This document shows, one piece after another, positions 51,022-59,876 of a stretch of DNA of 64,000 nucleotides. How positions within the stretch are numbered: position 1 is the stretch's first letter; the number at the start of each line of letters is the position of its first letter. The notes under the pieces were generated by a model, which saw only the letters and a program-made list of their open reading frames with translations, was not told where the DNA came from and ran no database searches. Location: the NCBI GenBank assembly GCA_902363665.1, contig CABJAW010000006.1, positions 180,388 through 244,387 on the forward strand, read 5' to 3'. The position numbers and the translations under genes are program-made. This stretch comes from Lachnospiraceae bacterium. Its GTDB lineage: Bacteria > Bacillota > Clostridia > Lachnospirales > Lachnospiraceae.

Positions 51022-51714
51022 ATGAGAGAGCGGTATCTTGAAAAACTGGAGCAGCTCCACAAAGAATTACTGGAAATGGGACTTTTATGCGAAAAGGCAA
51101 TTATGAAGAGCTATCGGCTTCTGCTCTCAGAAGAAGAACGACAGGGACTTGTGACACGGATCGATGCGTTAGAGCGGGAGATCGATGCGAAAGAACGGAT
51201 GATCGAGAGTATCTGTATGCAGCTGTTTCTGCAGCAGCAGCCGGTAGCCTCAGATCTTCGCCGGATTACGGCAGCGCTGAAGCTGATCACGGATCTGGAA
51301 CGGATCGGAGATCAGGCAACTGATATCGCGGAGATCATGCAGACCGGCAGCGTGACGGTACCGATCAAAGATGTCCGCCTGACGGAAATGGCAGAGTACA
51401 CAATGAACATGGTAAACAAAAGTGTGGAATCCTATGTACAGAAGGATCTTTCCATGGCCAAAGAGGTAATCGACAGTGATGATACACTCGACAACCTTTT
51501 TACGGAAGTGCGTCAGGAAATTAATCGCTGTTCGATCGAGGGACAGTATACAAATGATCAGGCAATGGATATGCTGATGATTTCAAAGTACTATGAGCGG
51601 ATCGGCGACCATGCGACGAATGTGGCAGAGTGGGTGGAGTTTTCTCTGACCGGAAAGCACAGGAGCGGAAAAGTGGTCAATGATGTATTTGCGGAGCTGA
51701 ATGCCGGAAATTAA
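51022..51714 (+). CDS. phoU: Phosphate signalling protein PhoU
   Basis: A 230-residue protein made of two PhoU three-helix repeats: LRRITAALKLITDLERIGDQATDIAEI and DMLMISKYYERIGDHATNVAEWVEF, with the E-x-x-D metal-binding motifs. GGGGAGGAATAG precedes the ATG. It links transporter state to the PhoR kinase and restrains uptake when phosphate is plentiful (family knowledge). Confidence 0.92.
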   Translation: MRERYLEKLEQLHKELLEMGLLCEKAIMKSYRLLLSEEERQGLVTRIDALEREIDAKERMIESICMQLFLQQQPVASDLRRITAALKLITDLERIGDQATDIAEIMQTGSVTVPIKDVRLTEMAEYTMNMVNKSVESYVQKDLSMAKEVIDSDDTLDNLFTEVRQEINRCSIEGQYTNDQAMDMLMISKYYERIGDHATNVAEWVEFSLTGKHRSGKVVNDVFAELNAGN

Positions 51715-51816
51715 GCGGCAGCAGAAAAAATAAAATCATACGGATTTACCAGATTTAAGGGCAGGTAGTAAGACGAAAATTGGGTAAAGTGCTGAAAAAA
51801 TGATATAGTCCAATAT

Positions 51817-51870
51817 TTTACACAGATTTTACATTAGATACCATTTAATTTTACCTTAAAAGGATATAAT
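51817..51870 (+). promoter_or_regulatory. PhoP-box array and promoter of the Na/Pi cotransporter gene
   Basis: TTTACA (51817), TTTACA (51828), TACCAT (51839) and TTTACC (51850) lie at exactly 11 bp intervals, followed by -10 TATAAT (51865-51870). The repeats cover the -35 position. The design is nearly identical to that before pstS. Confidence 0.8.
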
Positions 51871-51936
51871 CGCTTTCAAAAATGGCACTAAAGTAAAAAT
51901 CATGTAAAAGCGCAGAATGCGCAGAGGAGAAAGTGT

Positions 51937-53766
51937 ATGGATATTTTCAGTATTTTGACAATGATCGGAGGGCTTGCCCTGTTTCTTTATGGAATGAATG
52001 TCATGGGGGACGGCCTGACAAGAGCATCGGGCGGCCGCCTCGAAAAGATCCTGGAAAAGCTGACATCGAGCACATGGAAAGGGGTACTGCTTGGAGCAGC
52101 AGTAACTGCAGTCATTCAGTCATCGTCGGCTACGACGGTTATGGTGGTCGGTTTTGTAAACTCCGGCATCATGACGCTGCAGCGTGCAGTCGGCATTATC
52201 ATGGGAGCGAATATCGGTACGACGGTCACTTCCTGGATTTTAAGTCTTTCCGGGTTACAGGGTGACAGCTTTGTGATTAAAATGCTCAAGCCGACGTCGT
52301 TTTCTCCGATTCTTGCGATCATTGGTGTCTGTCTTCTTCTTTTTTCCAAGAAAGACAAGAAAAAAGATGCCGGTTCGATCATGATCGGATTTGCAGTTCT
52401 GATGTTTGGTATGGAGACAATGAGCGGAGCAGTGAAGCCGCTGGCAGACGTGCCGGAATTCACAAACATCCTTCTGATGTTCAAAAATCCGGTGCTTGGT
52501 ATGCTGGCCGGTGCGGTTCTGACTGCGATCATTCAGAGCTCTTCGGCTTCTGTCGGTATTCTGCAGGCGCTGTGTGTGACTGGTGCGGTGTCTTATGGGG
52601 CTGCGATCCCGATCATCATGGGACAGAATATCGGTACTTGTGTAACCGCCCTGATTTCGGCGATTGGAGCGAAAAAGAATGCAAAACGGACCGCGTTTGT
52701 CCATCTTTATTTCAACCTGATCGGAACGATTGTGTTTATGATTCTGTTTTACTCTGCAAATTTCTTTGTACATTTTGGATTTTTAGGTGATGCAGCGAAT
52801 GCAGCTGGGATCGCGGTTGTGCATACAACATTTAACGTATTTGCAACGATTCTCTGGATGCCGTTCCACCGGCTGCTGGAAAAACTTGCGATCCTTACCG
52901 TGCGCGACGGAAAGGAAGAAGAGCGGACCGAGGGGGCGCTGGAGGGTCTGTCTGCGCTGGATGATCGCTTCCTTGACAATTCGGCACTTGCGATGGATCA
53001 GTGCCGCGTGGCATGTGCACATATGGCAAAGATCACGATCGAAGCGCTGGATACGGCAATGTCGCTTCTGAATGTGTATGATGCAGAAAAAGTGGAAGTG
53101 GTGCATGAGGATGAAAGTATCGTAGACCGGTATGAGGATCGGCTTGGTACTTATCTTGTGCAGGTGACGAAAAACGAGATGCAGACGAAGGACAGCCATA
53201 CGCTTTCCGTTCTGCTGCACAGCATCGGCGATATTGAGCGAATTTCCGATCATGCCGTCATTATTGCAAATGCAGCAAAAGAGATCTATGACAAGAATCT
53301 GGCGTTTTCTGAAGCGGCAGCGGCCGAACTTGAGGTATATTCTTCCGCAGTGCGCAAGGTCGTACAGATTGCAATGGAAGCAATGCAGGAAGAAGATCTT
53401 GCCATGGCGGGAAAGGTAGAGCCGCTGGAAGAAGTGATCGATGATCTCAGTGACGAGATGAAGAAGCGCCATATCGACCGTCTGCGTGAGGGACGCTGTA
53501 CGATTGAGCTTGGCTTCATTCTTTCTGATCTGACGACGAGTTATAAGCGAATCGCTGACCACTGTTCAAACATTGCAGTCTGCCTGATACAGGCGGATAA
53601 TGACGAGTACGGCAGACACGCTTACCTTAATTCTTTGAAGGATGAAGAAAATAAATCTTTCCGGGAGAAATTTGAAGAATATTCGAAAATTTATGCGCTT
53701 CCGGTCCGTATAAAGGGCACACCGAAGGTAGATATGAAAAAGAGGATGCAGACGGCGCAGCAGTAA
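51937..53766 (+). CDS. Na/Pi cotransporter family protein with C-terminal PhoU domain
   Basis: A 609-residue protein. Two inverted-topology repeats carry the QSSS motifs of NptA/PNaS transporters: VIQSSSATTVMVVGFVNSGIM (~65) and AIIQSSSASVGILQALCVTG (~195), within 8-9 helices up to ~310. Residues ~345-560 are a PhoU-like helical domain (IGDIERISDHAVIIANAAKEI and TSYKRIADHCSNIAV). It should import phosphate with sodium as a second system beside Pst and is expected to be PhoP-controlled by the array upstream. Confidence 0.92.
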   Translation: MDIFSILTMIGGLALFLYGMNVMGDGLTRASGGRLEKILEKLTSSTWKGVLLGAAVTAVIQSSSATTVMVVGFVNSGIMTLQRAVGIIMGANIGTTVTSWILSLSGLQGDSFVIKMLKPTSFSPILAIIGVCLLLFSKKDKKKDAGSIMIGFAVLMFGMETMSGAVKPLADVPEFTNILLMFKNPVLGMLAGAVLTAIIQSSSASVGILQALCVTGAVSYGAAIPIIMGQNIGTCVTALISAIGAKKNAKRTAFVHLYFNLIGTIVFMILFYSANFFVHFGFLGDAANAAGIAVVHTTFNVFATILWMPFHRLLEKLAILTVRDGKEEERTEGALEGLSALDDRFLDNSALAMDQCRVACAHMAKITIEALDTAMSLLNVYDAEKVEVVHEDESIVDRYEDRLGTYLVQVTKNEMQTKDSHTLSVLLHSIGDIERISDHAVIIANAAKEIYDKNLAFSEAAAAELEVYSSAVRKVVQIAMEAMQEEDLAMAGKVEPLEEVIDDLSDEMKKRHIDRLREGRCTIELGFILSDLTTSYKRIADHCSNIAVCLIQADNDEYGRHAYLNSLKDEENKSFREKFEEYSKIYALPVRIKGTPKVDMKKRMQTAQQ

Positions 53767-53939
53767 AATTGTCTGACAGATAAAAGCGAAAATGAAGGTG
53801 CCGGGCGGTTTGCGCGGTATGCACAGAGTCTGCAGATGAGCGTAAATCGTGAGTGACACGCCTTGCATGGGAGTGCATATTGCAGTAAAATGAGGCTGTA
53901 AGTGGGAGAAAGCATGGCACGGATCCTATAAGCAGCGAA

Positions 53940-53962
53940 ACGGATTGCGAATATCCGCTTTG
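53940..53962. repeat. Dispersed 23 bp imperfect palindrome, copy 4
   Basis: ACGGATTGCGAATATCCGC followed by TTTG, about 50 bp before the phoP start. Confidence 0.5.
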
Positions 53963-54009
53963 ATTTGTGAATATGTCACGAGTTTGTCAGAAAAGGAGAA
54001 CGAGAAACA

Positions 54010-54693
54010 ATGGCAATGATTTACATAGTGGAAGATGATGAGAACATCCGCGAAATTGAGATGTTTGCGCTTAAAAATGCAGGCTATGAGGTGCAGGGGT
54101 TTGAATGTGCGGCTGCATTTTATGCACGGCTGAAGGAAAAAGTGCCTGCGCTTGTATTGCTTGACATCATGCTCCCGGACGAGGATGGGCTGACGATCGT
54201 CAAAAAGCTCCGCCACACCGCAGAGACACGAAAACTTCCGATCATCATGGCAACAGCAAAAACGACAGAGATTGACAAGGTAAAAGGTCTGGATATCGGG
54301 GCAGATGATTATATCACGAAACCATTTGGCGTCATGGAACTGATTTCCAGGGTAAAGGCATTGATGCGCCGCAGCCGCGGAATGGAAGAAGAGCGGATGA
54401 TCCGGCTTGGGCCGATTTTTATGGACGATGAAAAACGCACCGTCTTTGTAAATGATGAGCCGTGTGAACTGACATATAAAGAGTATGAGCTGTTAAAGCT
54501 TCTGCTTTTAAATGCGGGGATTGTGGCATCACGTGATATGATACTGGATCGTGTCTGGGGGACTGATTTCGAGGGAGAGTCCCGCACACTTGACATGCAT
54601 ATCAAGACTCTGCGCCAGAAACTTGGAAGTGCCGGAACGATGATTCGTACGGTGCGCAACGTGGGTTACATGCTGACAGGGGAGCGGAGCTGA
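54010..54693 (+). CDS. phoP: Response regulator PhoP/PhoB type
   Basis: A 227-residue OmpR-family regulator: acidic pocket IVEDDEN, phospho-Asp52 in LLDIMLPDEDG, Thr/Ala in IMATAKT, Lys in YITKPFG, and a winged helix with LTYKEYELLKLLLLN and LDMHIKTLRQKLG. It heads the phoPR pair at the end of the pst/phoU/Na-Pi locus, so it is the phosphate-starvation regulator that would bind the 11 bp repeats before 47312 and 51937. AAAAGGAGAACG precedes the ATG. Confidence 0.9.
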   Translation: MAMIYIVEDDENIREIEMFALKNAGYEVQGFECAAAFYARLKEKVPALVLLDIMLPDEDGLTIVKKLRHTAETRKLPIIMATAKTTEIDKVKGLDIGADDYITKPFGVMELISRVKALMRRSRGMEEERMIRLGPIFMDDEKRTVFVNDEPCELTYKEYELLKLLLLNAGIVASRDMILDRVWGTDFEGESRTLDMHIKTLRQKLGSAGTMIRTVRNVGYMLTGERS

Positions 54694-54807
54694 AAAAGCA
54701 GGGAAATGCAGCAAACCGATGTCTGTGAAAAGAAAACAAAACAGCGCAGCAGAACAGCGCTTTAGAAAAGCGTAAAAGAAAAACGAGAAAAGTGAGCAAA
54801 AGAGACG

Positions 54808-56148
54808 ATGAAAAAGAAAATAAACAGATATCTGCTGCTGACGGTGTTTCTGTCACTGAGCACAACACTTTTGATGGCGATCGCCGTTTTTCATCATATG
54901 TACCGGGAGCAGATTATCGAAGATATGAAAACATACGGAGAGGTCTTAAGCGGCATGATATCATCCGGGGAGGAACTGAGGGATCATTACCGCAGCCCTG
55001 ATTCGGATATCCGCATCACGGCAATCAGTGCCGGAGGTGATGTGGTGTATGACAGCCAGGCAGGAAATGAGACGCTCGGCAATCATGCAGACCGGCCGGA
55101 AGTAAAGGAAGCAGAAGAAACAGGGGAAGGATACGCAGTGCGCCATTCCGATACACTGAACCGCGATATGTATTATTATGCAGTTCAACTGGAAAACGGA
55201 GATGTCCTGCGCCTGAGCAAAGAGGAAAAAAACATCTGGAGTGTGTTTGAGAGTACGCTTCGGCCGATTATCGCGATCGGAATCGGAATGTTTCTGCTGT
55301 GTATGCTGCTTTCACGCTATATCACGAACAGTCTGGTCCGCCCGATTGAAAAGCTTGCCAGTGATATTGACAATGTGGATGGAATCCAGACGTATGAGGA
55401 GCTGGTGCCGTTCATCACGACGATCCAGAAACAGCATGAGGACATTTTAAAAAGCGCAAAGATGCGTCAGGAATTTACCGCAAATGTTTCACATGAGCTG
55501 AAAACACCGCTGACCTCGATTTCCGGCTACGCAGAGCTGATCGAGACGGGACTTGCAGGTGAAGATAATATCCAGCGGTTTGCGGCAGAGATTCACCGGA
55601 ATGCAAAACGGCTGCTGACGCTGATCAACGATATTATCCGGCTTTCAGAACTGGATGCCGATGATATGGAAGTGGCGTTTTCGGATGTGGACCTGTATGG
55701 TCTTGCCGAGACGTGTGTTGAGTCACTGCGTCTGAATGCAGAAAGCCATGGCATTCATATTGAGTGCAGCGGGATGCCGTGTATCGTACATGGAAATAAA
55801 GAAATGCTGGAAGAGCTGCTGTACAATTTAAGTGACAATGCAATACGCTATAATCGTCTGGGCGGAAAGGTGCAGGTGATCATCGGAAAAGAAAACGGTT
55901 TTCCGGTACTGATCGTAAAAGACACCGGAATCGGTATTCCGAAAGAAAGTCAGGAGCGCGTCTTTGAGCGATTTTATCGTGTAGACAAGAGCCGTTCCAA
56001 GCAGACAGGCGGAACGGGCCTCGGACTGGCAATCGTCAAGCATATCGTGGCACAGCATCATGCAAAGCTGCGGCTGCGCAGTGAGGTAGGCGTCGGTACA
56101 GAAGTATCAGTTACATTTTCAAATGAAAAAGAAGCTGCGGCGAAATAG
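54808..56148 (+). CDS. phoR: Sensor histidine kinase PhoR type
   Basis: A 446-residue kinase with two membrane helices (YLLLTVFLSLSTTLLMAIAVF and PIIAIGIGMFLLCMLLS), a ~120-residue extracytoplasmic domain between them, a HAMP-like linker (RYITNSLVRPIEKLASDID), the H-box FTANVSHELKTPLTSISGYAEL (His near 230), N-box LLYNLSDNAIRYN, G1 KDTGIGIP, F-box FERFYRVDKSRS and G2 GGTGLGLAIVKHI. Organisation and location identify it as the PhoP partner. The start at 54808 has only a weak ribosome site. Confidence 0.9.
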   Translation: MKKKINRYLLLTVFLSLSTTLLMAIAVFHHMYREQIIEDMKTYGEVLSGMISSGEELRDHYRSPDSDIRITAISAGGDVVYDSQAGNETLGNHADRPEVKEAEETGEGYAVRHSDTLNRDMYYYAVQLENGDVLRLSKEEKNIWSVFESTLRPIIAIGIGMFLLCMLLSRYITNSLVRPIEKLASDIDNVDGIQTYEELVPFITTIQKQHEDILKSAKMRQEFTANVSHELKTPLTSISGYAELIETGLAGEDNIQRFAAEIHRNAKRLLTLINDIIRLSELDADDMEVAFSDVDLYGLAETCVESLRLNAESHGIHIECSGMPCIVHGNKEMLEELLYNLSDNAIRYNRLGGKVQVIIGKENGFPVLIVKDTGIGIPKESQERVFERFYRVDKSRSKQTGGTGLGLAIVKHIVAQHHAKLRLRSEVGVGTEVSVTFSNEKEAAAK

Positions 56149-56165
56149 GAGAGAAATCTTCTGTG

Positions 56166-56186
56166 GGAGCGCAGCTCCTTTTTTCT
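56166..56186 (+). terminator. Short intrinsic terminator after phoR
   Basis: GGAGC-GCA-GCTCC followed by TTTTTT. Confidence 0.75.
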
Positions 56187-56216
56187 GTTAAAAATAAAAA
56201 CTTAAGATTCCCTTTC

Positions 56217-56245
56217 TTGACTATTGCTGGATAATAGTGCAATAT
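56217..56245 (+). promoter_or_regulatory. Promoter of the L,D-transpeptidase gene
   Basis: -35 TTGACT (56217-56222), 17 bp spacer, -10 CAATAT (56240-56245). Confidence 0.55.
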
Positions 56246-56327
56246 ATGGGAAGAATAAATGAAAGAGACGCAGGTGCTGTGGGGAGTCAGGCGGCAGACG
56301 GCGGCGTAGAAGGGCAAGGGATAAAAA

Positions 56328-57755
56328 GTGGAGAAAAAAAAGAAAAAAGGACTGAAAATTGCAATCAGCGTGATTTTGCTGGTAATTCTTGCTGTGGGTG
56401 CCGGCGCAGCATACTACCTGTACCGGCAGGTAAACAGCGGATTGTTTTTTAAGGAGACGAGGATCAACGGGTATGATGTCTCTGATAAGACCTGCAAGGA
56501 AGTGCTGCTGATGCTGGAGCAGGATTACAGTGCACCGAAGATCACGGTGACTGAGGGCGGTGAGACAGCAGAAGTACTTACACTTGCAGATATGGGATAT
56601 ACGATTAATGAAAAAAAGCTTCTCTCTTCGATTGAGAGCTGTATGCGTGATCAGAATGTCAGCCTGCTGTTCAGTTTGATGGATGGCAATACCTTTGAGG
56701 TGGAGATCCCGTTCGATTATGATGAGGCGGCGTTTAAGGCAAATGTCTGTGCAGCCAAATTTGCAAAACCGCGCGTGGCAAGTACGGATGCGACAATGGA
56801 GTATGATGGAAAAGAGTATTATATCAAACCGGAGACGTACGGTACTGAGTTTGATGATGCAGATCTTCAGGTCATGATAAAGGATACAGCCGACAAGCTT
56901 GTGGCAGCAGACAGGCCGCAGAAAGATGTAACGGTCGAATTTCCGTCCGGACTTTATTACGTTCCGGCTGTGACACAGAATGACAGTGAGATGAATACGA
57001 CGATGAACATTTACAATTCGTTTTGCAAGGCAGATATCAGGCTGACATTTGGGGATGAGCAGGAAGAGATCGACTGGTCAACGATTAAAGACTGGCTGAC
57101 CATTGAGGATGGAGAAGGTGTGATTGACGAGGAAGCGGTATACAATTACGTCTATGACCTCGCAGCGAAGTATGATACGCTGTATTATGCGAGAGAGTTT
57201 ACGACACATGACGGCAGGACGATCGACTTTGACAGCAGTGATTACGGCTACCAGATTGATAAGGATGGGGAAGCAGAACAGCTTCTTGCAGATATCCGTT
57301 CCAATACCGAAGTCGAGCGTGAGCCGGTCTATGCAGTGAAGGGTTACAAACGAGAGGGAAAGGATGACCTTTGTGGCAATTATGTGGAAGTCGATCTGAC
57401 AGCGCAGCATCTGTGGTTTTATAAAGACGGTGAGCTTGTGGTTGAGACGGATGTGGTTACCGGACTTCCGAAAGATGGTCGTGAGACAGCGACAGGTGTA
57501 TTCAGTATTCCATATAAACAGAGTCCTTCTGTTTTAAGCGGCGGTCAGGGCAACGGTGCATGGAATACGGATGTCCAGTACTGGATGCCGTTCCACGACG
57601 GGCAGGGACTGCATGATGCATGGTGGAGAAATGAGTTTGGTGGTACGATCTATCAGACGAATGGTTCTCACGGCTGTGTCAACCTTCCGCCTGCGGCAGC
57701 GAAGACGATTTATGACAATATGGAAGAAAGGATGGCGATCATCCTGTACAAGTGA
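56328..57755 (+). CDS. L,D-transpeptidase (YkuD) with N-terminal peptidoglycan-binding-like domains
   Basis: A 475-residue protein starting at GTG, with AAGGGA upstream. A Lys-rich N-terminus and one helix (IAISVILLVILAVGAGAAYYLY) anchor it to the membrane. Residues ~60-330 hold two related PG_binding_4-type domains (GYDVSDKTCKEVLLML; YDGKEYYIKPETYGTEFD). The YkuD catalytic domain follows: YVEVDLTAQHLWFYKDGELV, VTGLPKDGRETATGVFSI and the active site SHGCVNLPPAAAK (Cys ~448, His two residues before). It would make 3-3 cross-links or attach groups to peptidoglycan outside the cell. Confidence 0.9.
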   Translation: MEKKKKKGLKIAISVILLVILAVGAGAAYYLYRQVNSGLFFKETRINGYDVSDKTCKEVLLMLEQDYSAPKITVTEGGETAEVLTLADMGYTINEKKLLSSIESCMRDQNVSLLFSLMDGNTFEVEIPFDYDEAAFKANVCAAKFAKPRVASTDATMEYDGKEYYIKPETYGTEFDDADLQVMIKDTADKLVAADRPQKDVTVEFPSGLYYVPAVTQNDSEMNTTMNIYNSFCKADIRLTFGDEQEEIDWSTIKDWLTIEDGEGVIDEEAVYNYVYDLAAKYDTLYYAREFTTHDGRTIDFDSSDYGYQIDKDGEAEQLLADIRSNTEVEREPVYAVKGYKREGKDDLCGNYVEVDLTAQHLWFYKDGELVVETDVVTGLPKDGRETATGVFSIPYKQSPSVLSGGQGNGAWNTDVQYWMPFHDGQGLHDAWWRNEFGGTIYQTNGSHGCVNLPPAAAKTIYDNMEERMAIILYK

Positions 57756-57814
57756 GCACTGTAGTGACCGCCTGGGTATGAGATAAGAATCCTGTCACAG
57801 AGCGGCGGCAAATT

Positions 57815-57972
57815 ATAGCAATTCTGCAAAATAATGCATCCTCTCCGATCTGTCAGAGCGTGAAATACTGCGTCAGAAATCTTTGCCGTGCGTCAGTACG
57901 CCTGCAGATTTCATCCTCGTCTTTCGCACTCTGCCAAATCGTCTTGCCTGCATTATTTTATTGAATTGCTAT
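57815..57972. mobile_element. MITE-like element, 158 bp, with 24 bp terminal inverted repeats
   Basis: The left end ATAGCAATTC-TGC-AAAATAATGCA (57815-57838) mirrors the right end TGCATTATTTT-ATT-GAATTGCTAT (57949-57972) at 21 of 24 positions, the only mismatches being the central triplet. The interior has further complementary blocks (CAGAGCGTGAAA against TTTCGCACTCTG) and no gene. It therefore looks like a non-autonomous element or a long hairpin. It lies in the gap between the L,D-transpeptidase gene and its terminator. Confidence 0.65.
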
Positions 57973-57984
57973 AGATTGGCAGAA

Positions 57985-58015
57985 AGGTTCGGGTGATGAG
58001 GCCCGGACCTTTTTT
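57985..58015 (+). terminator. Intrinsic terminator
   Basis: AGGTTCGGG and CCCGGACCT (one mismatch) with a TTTTTT tail. The MITE-like element sits between this terminator and the transpeptidase gene. Confidence 0.8.
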
Positions 58016-58131
58016 GCTAAGTGGGTAAATTCATTGCGTGGTTGTAAGGAGCAATAAGCAGTGTCAGAATCGTCAAAAAAAACAAAAAAAAAGATGCAAT
58101 TAAAAAAATTGAAAAAAATTAAAAATAAGTG

Positions 58132-58160
58132 TTGACAAAAAGAGAGTGCCGCTATATAAT
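58132..58160 (+). promoter_or_regulatory. Consensus promoter of the tRNA-Arg gene
   Basis: -35 TTGACA (58132-58137), exactly 17 bp, -10 TATAAT (58155-58160): a perfect sigma-A promoter, as expected for a stable RNA gene. Confidence 0.9.
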
Positions 58161-58207
58161 ACTCATTGTTGAGAGGGAAACGAAACAAACTCAACAAAAT
58201 AAAAGAT

Positions 58208-58281
58208 GTGCGTTTAGCTCAGCTGGATAGAGCGTTTGGCTACGGACCAAAAGGTCGGGGGTTCGAATCCTCTAACGCACG
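58208..58281 (+). tRNA. tRNA-Arg (anticodon ACG)
   Basis: The acceptor arms GTGCGTT and AACGCAC pair over 7 bp; the D arm is AGCTCAGCTGGATAGAGC, the anticodon stem-loop TTTGG-CTACGGA-CCAAA gives ACG, and the T arm is GGGGGTTCGAATCCTCT. The discriminator is G and CCA is not encoded. ACG is read as ICG after deamination and decodes CGN codons. Confidence 0.95.
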
Positions 58282-58288
58282 CTGAAGA

Positions 58289-58331
58289 AAAGCCGGAAGC
58301 ATTGAGAAATCAGTGAGTTCCGGCTTTTTAT
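58289..58331 (+). terminator. Terminator of the tRNA gene
   Basis: AAGCCGGAA and TTCCGGCTT pair around a 19-nt loop, followed by TTTATT. Confidence 0.85.
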
Positions 58332-58333
58332 TA

Positions 58334-58752
58334 TTCAAAATCAATTTTTTCAAAACACCTGCGAATCCGCTTGCAAATTCCTCGCACCTGTGCTATGATT
58401 CCGCTAAAGAAAAGGGAGTAGCGGCCACATGGAAAAGTAGGGCGACGGTCACAGCTTTACTGCAGGATCAGGGCAGGTCAGGCCAGGTGGTACATAGATG
58501 CGTCAATACAGTAGAGAAGAATACTCGCATCGTGATATAATCAGCAAGACTTTTGTTTTAGACATAAAGAGTTATGTCCGAAATGAAAGTCTTTTTCTTT
58601 TCTTTGAGAAATTGAGCCAGATACATGTCAAAAGCAGCTGCGTCTGGTTCCAAAAGAGACAGGTGAACACAGAAATACACTGACCGGACAGACTGCAGAG
58701 CAGCAGCGCGGTCAGGAAGAGAAAGTATAAAAAACAAAATGGAGGAAAGAGT
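58334..58752 (+). other. Long leader / noncoding stretch before hflK
   Basis: A likely promoter (-35 TTGCAA 58371-58376, 17 bp, -10 TATGAT 58394-58399) would give a ~350-nt leader containing hairpins (CCGCT/AGCGG near 58402-58424; GACATAA/TTATGTC near 58560-58580). No supportable gene is seen. Confidence 0.45.
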
Positions 58753-59799
58753 ATGAGACAATTTAATTTCACATCAGGAAAAGTTCCGTTTTCTGGGACG
58801 CCGATTATGCCAAAGATGGGAAAGCACGTGAAACGCATTGTGATCGGAGCTGCTGCTGCCGTTGTCATTGTCGTATTTGCCAGCGATGCAACGTATCAGA
58901 TCCAGGAGCAGGAACAGGCGGTGCTGACAACTTTCGGCGTACCGAAAGCGATTTCAGAGACGGGGCTTCATTTTAAAATTCCGTTCATCCAGCAGGTACA
59001 GAAAGTAAATACAACGATCCAGGGCTTTCCGATCGGTTATACGCTGGACAACAATGCAACGGTAGAAAATGAGGGGATTATGATCACGGCCGACTACAAC
59101 TTTATCGATGTGGATTTCTTCGTGGAGTATCGGATCGCAGAGCCGGTCAAATACCTCTATACATCGAATCAGCCGGAGGAGATATTAAAAAGCATCGCAC
59201 AGAGCTGTATCCGTACCGTGATAGCAAGCTACAATGTCGATGACGTGCTGACAACCGGAAAGAGCGAAATACAGAGCAGAATCCGGGAGATGATCCTGAA
59301 ACAGACGGAAGAACAGGATCTTGGCATTCAGCTGGTCAATATCACAATTCAGGATTCAGAGCCGCCGACACAGGAGGTCATGAAAGCGTTCAAAGCGGTG
59401 GAGACTGCGAAGCAGGGAAAAGAGACCGCGCTGAATAATGCAAATAAATACCGGAATGAAAAACTTCCGGAGGCAGAAGCTGAGGCTGATCAGATCATTC
59501 AGGATGCGGAAGCACAGAAACAGGTGCGCATCAATGAAGCGGAGGCTGAAGTGGCACGTTTTAATGCAATGTACGAAGAATACAGCAAAAATCCGGAGAT
59601 CACAAAAAAACGCATGTTCTATGAGGCGATGGAAAATGTCCTGCCGGGGATGAAGCTCGTGATCGACAGCGGGGACGGTGTACAGAAAATCCTGCCGCTT
59701 GATTCATTTGACGGAACCGGGTCAGCGGGCAGTAACCAAAAAAGCCAGGAGAACGAAGTAGCAGGAAGCGATACAACGACATCTGATAATGCGCAATAA
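58753..59799 (+). CDS. hflK: HflK-like SPFH/prohibitin-family membrane protein
   Basis: A 348-residue protein with one N-terminal helix (IVIGAAAAVVIVVFA, ~residues 29-45), an SPFH domain (YQIQEQEQAVLTTFGVPKAISETGLHFKIPFIQQVQKVNTTIQ, quoted only in part as key region) and a long coiled coil (~215-275, KAVETAKQGKETALNNANKYRN). The tail is Ser/Asp-rich. HflK with HflC forms a cage that regulates the FtsH protease in bacteria (family knowledge). GGAGGAAAGAG precedes the ATG and the hflC gene follows by 77 nt. Confidence 0.88.
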   Translation: MRQFNFTSGKVPFSGTPIMPKMGKHVKRIVIGAAAAVVIVVFASDATYQIQEQEQAVLTTFGVPKAISETGLHFKIPFIQQVQKVNTTIQGFPIGYTLDNNATVENEGIMITADYNFIDVDFFVEYRIAEPVKYLYTSNQPEEILKSIAQSCIRTVIASYNVDDVLTTGKSEIQSRIREMILKQTEEQDLGIQLVNITIQDSEPPTQEVMKAFKAVETAKQGKETALNNANKYRNEKLPEAEAEADQIIQDAEAQKQVRINEAEAEVARFNAMYEEYSKNPEITKKRMFYEAMENVLPGMKLVIDSGDGVQKILPLDSFDGTGSAGSNQKSQENEVAGSDTTTSDNAQ

Positions 59800-59876
59800 T
59801 GGAATCTGCGGTACAGAGAAAAACAGAGCCTGATACAAAGATAAGATGCAAATGAAAAAAAGATGGAGGAAACGAT

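Noticed and set aside
58498..58683. Short plus-strand frame before hflK
   Set aside because: No ribosome site or recognised family; better seen as part of the leader.
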